A stretch of 64,000 nucleotides of DNA from Carposina sasakii. Its lineage: Eukaryota > Arthropoda > Insecta > Lepidoptera > Carposinidae. Position numbers and translations under genes: made by a program. Positions 35,563 through 46,300 of this stretch are shown one piece after another. Location: contig CP053162.1 of NCBI GenBank assembly GCA_014607495.2, positions 3,728,469-3,792,468 of the forward strand. The letters are read 5' to 3'. The notes beneath the pieces are model-generated. The model did no database searches, was not told where the DNA came from, and saw only the letters and a list, made by a program, of their open reading frames with translations. Positions within the stretch are counted from its first letter, which is position 1. Each line of letters starts with the position of its first letter.

Positions 35563-37362
35563 TCAGAGCGGGAAGCAGCGCGAGGACCGTCGCGGCTCAC
35601 TAGCGCCGCGTCTCCGCCGTCCGCCCGACCGCACGCTCGTCGCGTCCGCCTCACTTGCACTCGCACTACATATCTGCTCCGGCTCAAGAACTTCCAATTT
35701 ATGCATAGAAGGCCTACTCGACAATTTTGCGCTATCCGCTGCCGGCGTAGATGAGGCTCTCTCTGAGAGTTCGAATGCTTCATCGAGATCTATTCTACCC
35801 AGTGAAAGCGCGAGAGCATATTCTGAACGTTCAATTACGCTTACTGGTTCCTCTTCAATCACTGTTGTATCGGGAAGTGTTGTCGAATCAGCTGTTGCTG
35901 AATCTGCCCTTAAGGAATCGCTTTGAGCACTTAAGAAACGCCGCGTATCTGTAGAGGACGGAGATAACTCAGGCACACGTCGCTCGGGCGTCGCAAATAC
36001 CGAGTCGGATGCCCAGCTTCGAGATTCTGAGTTCTGACGAAGCGTTTCATCTGCGCTATGCTGAGATTCGCGGCGGCTGATGCACGGGCTTTCGTCGTCT
36101 ATGGCGCGGAAGTCCAACGTACTTAAATCGAAATGACCGCGGTGCAGCAAACTATCTTTTCTAAAAGACGGTCCATGCGAGGAAAATGCTGCATCATATA
36201 GTTCACATAGACTGGTGCGATCTGAGTGTGGCTCCTCGTAAAGAGTGAGATTTCTCGTTTCCGTGGCATCAGACGGCGTTTCGTCGCGATTGGAGGTAAC
36301 CTCGCTGCGCTCAGAAATGTCGAACGTGAAGTGCGCTTCAAACCGATCCGGACTGAGCAGCGGGGCGGAGCGGGAGCAGTCGTCACCCTGTCCGTCGGGG
36401 GTCACAGGCGCCGCATGCCCTGCGCGCTGTGGAGAGGTATCGTCCGAGTCGTTGGAGAGGTTGCAGCGTTGCAGGATGGCGCGGCGTGACAGCGAGGGCT
36501 GCGAGCCGCACGGCACGCGCCGGCAGCATGTGCGCTCGTGCCGCACGTCTGATCCGCTGCTGCCGGTAGACTTCGAGTGCGGCGGACGACGCCGGCGGTC
36601 GGTTTCCCGTCCGTACAGAGACGTAAAATCTTCCGAGCAAAACTTTTCAAACAACTCCTGCGAGCTGAGTCGTGTCGATCCAGTCGCATTATAGAATGCC
36701 TCCGTGGGAGATCGATCGGCTCGCTCGTATAGAGCGCTTGAGCTGGCTCTCTTTGACCTATCCATGAGACCGAACTTGTAAATCTTCGGCAACCGACGTT
36801 CGAACACTCCCTGCGAGTGAGCGCGGGTCGGCGCTCGCGGCGAGTGTGCGTCTCGGATGTCGGTCATCGTGCGGTCTGAGGAGATACCGCGAAGGTGGGG
36901 GCGAGATGCAGTGTGAGGTTCGGTCGCCGGTGGAGAGGTGGCGAACTCCGGTTCGTAGTCTGTCTCGTCGGGCGTTTCAGCGGAGGGTCCGGAACGCTCG
37001 AGCGAGGTGTGGACGCAGTTGCAATGTTCCGCCGGGTCGCCCTCGTCGAAAGAAGGCGCGCGTGGGCCGTGGCCGAATACGCGGCGACGTTCCTCCGCTG
37101 CGGCGTCATCATCTTCTAAGCGAATAGAGCGACGTAGCGGCGGACGATCGCGGCGCGGGCGACGCGGCGGGTCCATGGTGACCGCGTGCGGCAGCGGCGG
37201 ACGCGTGGCGGGCAGCAGGCGGTCGAGGGACAGGCCGCGGCGCGGGCGCTGGCGTCGGGGCTCGCGTGGCGCCGCGGCGGGACTTGTCTCCTCAGGCGTC
37301 GTCGGCAGCGCCGCGCCGCGTCCAAACTCGATGAACCAGAGCTCGTCCTTAAGTTCACATTC
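35563..37362 (-). CDS. 599-codon open tail in frame behind the RPTP stop
   Basis: The D2 frame continues beyond the TGA without another stop for 599 codons, to a TGA at 35563-35565. It begins [20 protein letters not shown]. It then runs through Pro/Arg-rich and Ser-rich sequence that looks disordered, with segments of ordinary composition such as [14 protein letters not shown] and [19 protein letters not shown]. The first ATG in the tail is at 37176. The stretch is strikingly GC-rich against AT-rich flanks, which makes long frames easier by chance, and the antisense strand also shows one of 149 codons. Even so, 599 codons in exact register with D2 is strong. I infer a cytoplasmic C-terminal tail reached by readthrough or by splicing around the TGA. 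No domain was recognised. Confidence 0.68.
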   Translation of the reverse strand, partial: ECELKDELWFIEFGRGAALPTTPEETSPAAAPREPRRQRPRRGLSLDRLLPATRPPLPHAVTMDPPRRPRRDRPPLRRSIRLEDDDAAAEERRRVFGHGPRAPSFDEGDPAEHCNCVHTSLERSGPSAETPDETDYEPEFATSPPATEPHTASRPHLRGISSDRTMTDIRDAHSPRAPTRAHSQGVFERRLPKIYKFGLMDRSKRASSSALYERADRSPTEAFYNATGSTRLSSQELFEKFCSEDFTSLYGRETDRRRRPPHSKSTGSSGSDVRHERTCCRRVPCGSQPSLSRRAILQRCNLSNDSDDTSPQRAGHAAPVTPDGQGDDCSRSAPLLSPDRFEAHFTFDISERSEVTSNRDETPSDATETRNLTLYEEPHSDRTSLCELYDAAFSSHGPSFRKDSLLHRGHFDLSTLDFRAIDDESPCISRRESQHSADETLRQNSESRSWASDSVFATPERRVPELSPSSTDTRRFLSAQSDSLRADSATADSTTLPDTTVIEEEPVSVIERSEYALALSLGRIDLDEAFELSERASSTPAADSAKLSSRPSMHKLEVLEPEQICSASASEADATSVRSGGRRRRGASEPRRSSRCFPL

Positions 37363-40300
37363 TCACTTCTTTTCATTCATATCCTTGTTCAAGTAATGCA
37401 GCACGTAATGGAGAACGAGATCGTAGCAGTACTTGTATTCAGTCTGTGGAAAAAAACTAGAATCAATAATGTCCATTTAATGAAATTACCATGTACCTAC
37501 TTAGATTAGTGCGATAAGCCCTTACCATGTTTTCCACCAGCTGGGGTCGATGTCGTCGAACAGTCTTGACAGCCTGGAATACGTCTACTTCTCCATGTTG
37601 GATGACCTGCTCTATGCAAGCATTGGCCGCACAGTATACGCCAGCGCGACTACGGCCATCCCTAGAAATACATCCAGTAAATAGAATTTTTAATTTCGAC
37701 TCCTAAAATTATCGCAAAAGAAATGATATGATTAATACTTACGGAGATACAACGCATACAGGGCCATAATCTGTGCGCTGCCTCCACCTCTCGACCATAT
37801 TCATCAGTTCTACCAGTGAGTTGGTAGATGATGGCACCTTGTGGCCCATCGGCCAGCACGTTAGTTGGAATAGCTGCACAGTCTTCGGGGGAGCTTTAAC
37901 ACCAGCCATCAGTTCCGTCAAGGAAACGATCTGTGGGACAATCGAGGTAATTAAGGTAAACCTCAGGACCTATCCTCATCCTCCTATCTATTTCCTTTCT
38001 CTACTTATAGAATTCGTTTAAAATGTATAAATTCAAAACGCATTATAAGTTATTCAAAAGTAAAAATTTATTTCTTTGAAGTCGTTTCATACCTTTTTGT
38101 TAATCCTGAATATCCATGTCTTAATATTAGTGAAGTGGCTATGCGAGATGTGGTCTATCGTGAACACTGGTCCGTATTTCTTCGAGTGCCGACCTTCCGG
38201 CCAAAACGGTGGATATTGTTGCTAAAAATAAATAGGTGTTTTTGTAGATATTTTATCTGGTTTGAAACTGATTTATAAGTAAGTTTATAAGTTAACTAAA
38301 TATCTTATTTGCAAAAAACAAAACTTTACGCTCTCTGAAACTACGACTCCAAAAAATAAAAGACATCAAGATCGCTCTTTTTTATCGAAATATAATATGA
38401 AGTACATAATACACTAGAAACTCGTAGAAACTTACCGAATTTTTTGGAGGAACACACAATACTACCACTGCAGCGCATTCATAGTCGTAGACCAAAGACC
38501 AGAACTCGCCTTGAGTGAGTGTCAGGGGCCATTCCGTTACTATGTATTCCCGAGGCTTTGTGTAACCCTAAAATGAGAGAGAATATATAGGAGGTATTTT
38601 TATACATTAGGTTCCAATAAAATACATAATTATAATAATTACTCACATCAACAAATACCGCATTTATATAATCCGTGAAACTATTTCCCTGGAAGGATGT
38701 CAAATATGGACGAAAATTGTCAGCTGAAACAAAACGAGGGTCATCAATATGTGAACGTTTCCCATTAAACGACGTGGTTGATACTAGATCATTTATGTCA
38801 CTTAAAACATGGTGTAAGAAAATACACGATAATAATAATAAAATGACGGCCGATTGGTGTAGTTCGTAGTGGCCCTGCCTGCGACGCCATAGGTCCTGGG
38901 TTCGAATCCCGGTAGGTGCAAACATTGACATGATAAATATCGATGTCTGTTTCCGAGTCATGGATGTTTCTATTCTTATCTATGTATTGATATACCTTTG
39001 CTTAGTACCCACCCCACGACACAAGACCTCAAGGATCTTAATGTGGGACTAGCTCAATGTACTGTGAAGTGTGTGAATATTTATTTGTGAATATTATATT
39101 ATATTATAGTCGACAGTCGAAACTCTTTTGGTACATTTACTGAAAATCTATCCTATTTGTAACGATTAATTTCGTACAGGGCGGCCACTGTAGTTTGTGT
39201 TGAATTTTGACACTAATAGTTATCTATCTACCTACAGTTAGTTCTAGTTACCTGTACATATTTTCTTTTGATATTATTAGAAATAGAAAAGATGCGAAAT
39301 TGATAGACAAATCACTTAAAATTTATAGGTTTCTACTTCTAGTAGGGCTTCACCAGAATGTGCATGCCGAGCCAGGAATTTGGGCATTCTCTTAGGCAGT
39401 AAACAACTTGTTATCATTGATCATTATTATCTGTGTCCGTTATACTAAACGTGGCTGTACAATCTCCTTTATGATTCTGTAGTTCTGGACATCCCATTTT
39501 GGCACCACAACTGGGTGTATATCTATGTTATACTTCTACTAGATTTTAAACTAGGCTAAAATTTTAATATTTAATATGCATGTAAAGTGAACATGCTAAT
39601 GCGACTTACTAATATTTTTGTACAATGAATACATTCTAGGCAGGATTTTATAACTTGATAATTTTTAATGATTTTCCTCTAAATGTTTTCGAGTTTTGAG
39701 ATATCTTTCTATTTGATTGTCCATAAAGATTTTAATGGCAACTCGGCGAACTAAAAGTTTATGTTCGTCACGATTCGTTCAGTTTCGAATGTCCTCGCTT
39801 CGGGGGTTCCGGATCGAATAAGAAATATATTATATGGAATTATATATCTATATCTATACTAGTATAAAATGAAGTTGCGATGTTTGTTACTAGGATCTCA
39901 CTACTATATCGATAGCTATGCTTTTCAATAATGGAAAGAAGACATTCCAGGGATTCTATAGGTGTATAATTTAGGTACCTACTGAAATTATTAGAGGAAT
40001 CGTAACAGTTATCAGACGGAAGTTTTAGGCTTGCATTGCGTCGCTGAAATAACTCAAAATACGAATCTCCTCAATAGAATTATTCTTCTCAAGTTCTATA
40101 AGTCTGCGATAGCATATGTCTATCCTAAGGTTTAGCCAATAACGATTTTAGTGGTGTTCAAGTTAATTTACGAAATATCTTATTTTTCAATTACTCGATG
40201 TTCCTACCGACATGACCAATAAACATAATGCATATCAAATTAAAGCTGATGAAATGAGGATTCGAATATATACATATCATAACACTTGTTAATATTAATA

Positions 40301-43300
40301 CACAAGATGCATTTACAATGCCGAGAGATGGCGGCGGCGGCGGCTGCGTTCCGTCGTTGTGTCAGTCGGTCGGTCCGCATAGCACGACAGTGGCGGCGCG
40401 CGGCGGCGGCGACGGCGGTGGTGGGGGTGGGCTCATGTTGAGGTGCGCGACCCGAAAGGGGCAGACAACATTTGTGTCGAATTATAAACTACAGCTGTAA
40501 AAGTCGAATATCGAGCGAAGCCGACCGCGGGCTGCTAGTATAGGTATATGTTACTCGTATCTTTCTGATTGGTCAACGTCGTTGGAAGTCATACGCAGAC
40601 CAATCACCGCAGTCATCTGGCTTGAAGGACCAATGTTTAAGGCCCAATGTTGTGTTATCCTGGGCCCCGATATTGTAACATATTATTATTATTAATATAA
40701 TAATATTATTGTCGAATATTTATTTTTAGTCAGTTGTTTAATAGATAAAATGTGCTAAATACTTACGAGGAACTACAAGCACATCTCTATTCTTTTCCCT
40801 ATTGTCACCCCTATGCCCTCCAGCGCAGTCTCCTATAGTAAACCTTGGGGTTTGCTTGCAGATCTGCTGGTACTCTTTCTGGTACTCATTGAGCTTGGTC
40901 ACGGGGTCCCTTTGCGACTTCTGTTTTAGTCTTTGTGATAGCTCTGACACGGCAAACCATGACACGCCGCAGACCACGTGTTCTTCTAACGTGTCGTAGA
41001 CGAACTTGTATTGTTCCTGCAATTATTTTGAACTTTACCTATTGTGTATGTATTTGAGCTTATCAGATAATGTACTTAGCTAGCTAACCAAACAGAGGTA
41101 AGGTAACCAAAGTATAGTTTATCAATACTAGGTACGTCTACATTTTCGTTTCATCGTCCCATATGTCCCATACTTTGTGGAAGATATCTAAGTGCCAGCG
41201 TAAACTATGTAACAGAAAAGTACAGTCTTTATCTAATTTATGTTTTATTGGACACCGAAATAACTTTGTATAAAACAATATATTTCTTTTTAAAGTAAAT
41301 AGACTAAATTCAATTTATCACTGTCATCCAGCCTAAGCCACCCAAATAGTATTAAAACAATTTTAGACTCGTCGCCAAACTGATCCTTACCTCGTTTTCT
41401 ATAAGGCCTCTTCTGGCTTGTCTTAGCTTCTTCAAGTAACCATATACATCAAAAGCGTCTTCTTCTTCGGCTAACTCGAGATTGGCATCTATTGCTAAAT
41501 AAACCCCCGACCTCCCTCCCCCATCACTGAAATATATAACATATTTTATAAACTAGCCACTTGTCCTAACTTTACTTACCTAGTTTTGGTTGAGTTTAGT
41601 TGTGAAGTATAAGCAATCATTCGACCCATTGTCAAAAAGAAAAATAAGATGGTAATCTTATGAATAAATAAATAAAAAAAAAAAAGAAGTGCAAGTGCAA
41701 AGTGAACAACATATTGCTATTATGCACTGCGAATGACGCGGGTGCATCTAAGGGTTAAATTTTGTTCTTTCTGCACTTACGTGTATTATGTATCTTAACA
41801 GTGTGTCAGTTACACGTTGATTGCGCTTTATTCTTATTGTACGACTTTGGTAATACCAATTGCAATGTCCATAATAATGCAATTGTAGCATTTTGTAATA
41901 GCGATAGTTCTTAGTACAAATACGGTTGTCACAGAGTTAAATAGCCCCTTATTCTTAAGAATGAAGGGTTGACATACTCTCCCGACTTTTTAATGATCAC
42001 GCACCTGCAATGTACCACCATAGGACCCGCCGCTGGGTTGGTAGCCAGTTTCCGCCCGACCACGGCGCGCACGCGTCTCCTGAACTCCAGTAAGGCATTG
42101 CTGAACGGACACGTGTGTGAGTGCCATTGGGTGTAGTGGAATTGAAGGATGAAGCGCTCTTCTACTACTACCTATAGTAGAAAATTATGGTCAGTATTCT
42201 GAAGATACAGTTTTTAACTATGGTATCATTGCATGTTATGTTCTGCAGCTTTTTTCTTTGACTACCCCGAATTGTAGCATACATCCCATTTACCGCTTCC
42301 ATTACATTCGCTAGCATTTAAAAAAGGAGAAAAACTACTATATGCTCTTCTTATACTTTATTGTCCAATGGAAATAGATTCAAATAGAAACTACTAGATC
42401 TCATAGTCTAAGTTATCCATGGGATGAGCTGGTTCTTAAGAGCTTACTAATGTACTTACGTCTCTCTCACTCTTGTACAGTCTAAATGTTCTGATGTGGA
42501 AATTGGCGAGCTCCTCTTCCTGCACTATTCCAACACTGATGTCACCGTATCTTTCATCCTTTTCTTTATTTGGTGGCCAGTACTGGACGCACATGACCTG
42601 TGTAAATTCACAAAAAATAATAACATATCATAGATTACATAAATATACATATACACACGGCAGTGTTCCCGTAAAAGGGGTAGCGATAACTGCAGGGCCA
42701 TAAAGAGAACCCGCAAGCCAGGCTTAGCATACCAGATGTACGTAAATGATTAGTGACATGCAGGAAAGAGATGCAGCTGATGTATTCTAGTATAGTCTCA
42801 CGGGTAAGGCTGTTAAAAATGTTAGAATTTTTCTCATTCGGAACCAGTTAAAGGATATTTTTGTTTGAATTTTGTAAGAAATAATTTGACTTCCATTTCC
42901 CGTACCTAATAATATTGTTGCCAATGTCTACCTATAATACCAAGTTAAAATTCAGGTTTGCAGAAAAATATGCTAATGCCGACCCGATCTGACGTAAGCT
43001 CGCAGTCATTCTCTTGTAAAGACGAGATAGAACCACAATCCTTTTTGAAATCTAACATTTAGAGGTACACTTTTATTCATACATTTATTTATTTTCTTTT
43101 AAAACATTAAAATTGTTTTAAGTAGAAACGAAAGCGGAAGTTTAATTTTAGAAATAAGGTAGATCAGTTTTTTACGGTTTTTTTAAAAGGCGTTGTACCT
43201 ACTCAACATTATTTATACCTGGCTATAACAAGATTCGAAACCAGAACCTGCTGCAAATAAAAAATATATATCCATAAAGTCACAAAAAATAACAACATCT

Positions 43301-46300
43301 ATGCGAACGATAAAGCTTCTCCTTTTCTTACTTGGCTTCATAATATATGTAACATACACGACAAAAGCCGAGGAAAAGGCTGCCGAAAGAACGAAGTAGG
43401 TAAATTCGAACACAAAGCAAGTCCCGTTGATCTATTACCACTGTGATTCAGCAATTTATCCAAATAGAAAACTGATTTAGCGTAAAATTGTGAGATAAGA
43501 GAATTCAGTTCGATACGAGTACTCCTTTGGCGCAGTTATCGGAGAAGTTTGTATAGTAATATCGGTTTTATTTATGTGTTTTTGAAAGGTGCGAGTTATG
43601 TTGTGTTTGTTAACTTGTCTAAAAGCTGTGTATGTGCTTTCAAGTGGTTTATTTTAAATTCATGTTCTAACGGAACGGAGAAGATTAATAAAAAACTTAA
43701 AACATAAAATTTGTCATTGATCTTTTACGAGTACATCTGCACCCGTATGATGAATTTGGTGAGAGCGACATGTCTCACTTTTAAACGCCAAATCCACAGA
43801 GCTAAGTAATAACTAGACTAGGCAAGTGTTTCTACTTGGTGTGTAAAAAGGGATTGCAAACCACTTCTATCAGCCCTAATTCATTCGGTCCTGGCTCAAG
43901 AACGAGTGTCTATTCTAATTCTAAGTCTATTTTACATGCAAAATTCTACACTTAGTTTATATAGTTATTAATAGCTCTATGAATTTGACGTTTAAAAGTG
44001 AGACATCTCGCTCTCACCAAATCCATCATACTGGTGCTGGTCCCACTATGCCAAACGTGCCAAATTTTCTTCTTTATCCTCTAATTCAGACTTTTTAATA
44101 TTTGAATCCCGCTTCAAACTTATCACTATGGTGCCACTTCTGACCAATTTTGAGGGTATAGTTGAGATGTACAAGTTTGGTTAGAAGTGAGAGGTGGTCA
44201 GCCCATCGCCTACAAAACACCAAGACAATCTTTAAAGAATTGATTAAAAAAACATTTATTATTATTTTGGTCTATAAATAACAATATAAAACTGAACCGC
44301 AAAAAAATAACCGTTATTTTATTAATACTATTTACTTAATGCTATGTGAAGTTAATTAAAATCTAGTCTTTAGATTTATAATACTAAAAAACAAATCTAC
44401 TGTCAAATAATTTTGTTCGTGACTGTATAAATCATAAAAGGTGTCAGAGGGATCAGTTGCCCGATTCAAAACATTCATTCAATAGGTCAACTCATCCCGC
44501 GGGTTGAGCCCGAGCGGCCTGAGTTGACTAAAGAGCCGAATGTTAGTACAACTTTATATACCTAGGTACTTGTTTATGTATACTACATATATACGTAGAT
44601 TTTGATTCCTATTTGCCAGCGGTTTTCCAAGCATGTACAACAAAATAAGCCAGTAATGGACTGCTTTTAAGAATAACCCAATTTTACAGCTCCATGTTCC
44701 CCACACTTCAAAGCTCGGAACACTGTTCTTTGCAGATAAAATATGTAAAATATGTAAATGAAAGAGGAAGGAGTCTTTGAATTGACGGCAAATTGGTCCA
44801 ATAGTCGTCTTCTGAAGATTTTTTTTATTTACTTGATTCCGTTTGTAGTTCGGTTTGCGGGTGAATTTCATTAGGTACAGTAAAATATTGATTGATTGAC
44901 AAATTGTTTGGCCATGTGGTCTAATTAACCCAATAATTTATTCAAAGTATCCAGCTAATTCTCCTGTGTTGATGTGAGGCTTCACTAGAATACATCAACT
45001 ATCTCCGTCAGTGCATGTCGTAAGAGTCGACTAAGGAGGTCGGGCATTCTCTCAGGCGATTAGCTAGCAACTTGTCACTAATCATTAACATCTGTCGCCG
45101 CAATACTAATCGTGGCTGTGAGATCTCTCTGACTGTTACTACCCCATTTCCGGAACATAACCGTGTTTATAAGAATTATGTATGTATGTACTAATGATAA
45201 TAAAACTTTTTTTTTGGTAACAATCAATAGAAAAAACATAGATTTTATGAACTTTAAAAAAAAATTAAAGGTAAAGTAGATAAGTATTTAAGCTTGTACA
45301 CTAACTATATCATATTTAATCCAGTTCTATAGCTAACTACATTATATAAAACTAAAAACTAATTTAACCTACACGAAATTAAATATATTACGGATTACAA
45401 ATGTGGTAGGCGTAGAAGATGGAAAGCATAGTCACCCAACTAGTGCAAAACAACAATGGGAAAGCTCTTGAAAATCACAGAGAGCACCCACGCCAAAGAT
45501 TGGAAAGATCAATAGGCTCCGAACAAAATAAAAAAATGATAAATGGCGACGATATCGGACGATCCATAAATAGATACTAGCTACCATATGAAACATGACA
45601 ACGAAGATTGAGCGCTTTTACGCACGGTGAATATGAAACGGGCAAACCTTTAGAAATCTTAAAATTAGGTGCCCATGTATATTAGGTTTGGGCTACGTTA
45701 CAATTAGAGTTTTCACTGTTTAGCAAGAGTTTGCTATGTAGAAATAATGAAACAACATACTTTTAAATATTGAATTAAATTGCTTTTAAGGCTATTGTTG
45801 CTATCGATATAATCCCTACTAATAATATTATAAATGCGAATGTAAGTTTGTTTGTTACGCTTTCACGCAAAAACTACTAAACCGATCATCATGAAACTTT
45901 GTACATATACTCTTGAAGGTATTAGAAGTAACATAGGGTACTTTATATTAAAAAAAAAATACGAAAGATTAAAAAAATCATATTGACTCATTTCTATTAT
46001 TATACCCTTACCCTTTATCTCTCATACTTATTTAATGGCTCCACTGCGGGCGAAGCCGCGGGTAAAAAGCTAGTCTAATATAATTAAGTATACCTATATA
46101 ATACAATCATTAGCTGTTGTACCGAAATCCACAGTACTGGGAGAACTACAAAGCAAGGCCGAATAAGTAAATAAAAGGCCTTCGAAAAAGAAGGAAGTAC
46201 CTAAATATGGGATAGCTTACCTTGATGAAGTCGAATGTTTTGGTGAGCATGACGATGGCCGCCGCCCGCTCCTGCCAGATCATCCGCCAGAAGCAGACCA

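Larger units (their letters stand above)
41017..42459. other. Short RPTP introns without repeats
   Basis: The introns 41017-41390, 41527-42004 and 42172-42459 hold AT-rich unique sequence. I saw no mobile element or conserved block in them, unlike the long introns. Confidence 0.5.

Noticed and set aside
36245..36694. 149-codon frame on the plus strand opposite the RPTP tail
   Set aside because: It lies antisense to the GC-rich tail, where stops are rare in all frames. It has no motif and the minus frame is far longer and in register with D2.
37363..37365. Selenocysteine at the TGA
   Set aside because: Lepidoptera are reported to have lost the selenoprotein machinery, and I saw no obvious SECIS-like structure downstream.
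37116..37376. Minus-strand frame beginning [13 protein letters not shown]
   Set aside because: It overlaps the end of D2 in another frame, is Arg-rich through GC bias, and is much shorter than the in-register tail.
38885..38912. tRNA gene
   Set aside because: Boxes A and B are present but no complete cloverleaf with a plausible anticodon arm could be drawn, and a SINE body follows.
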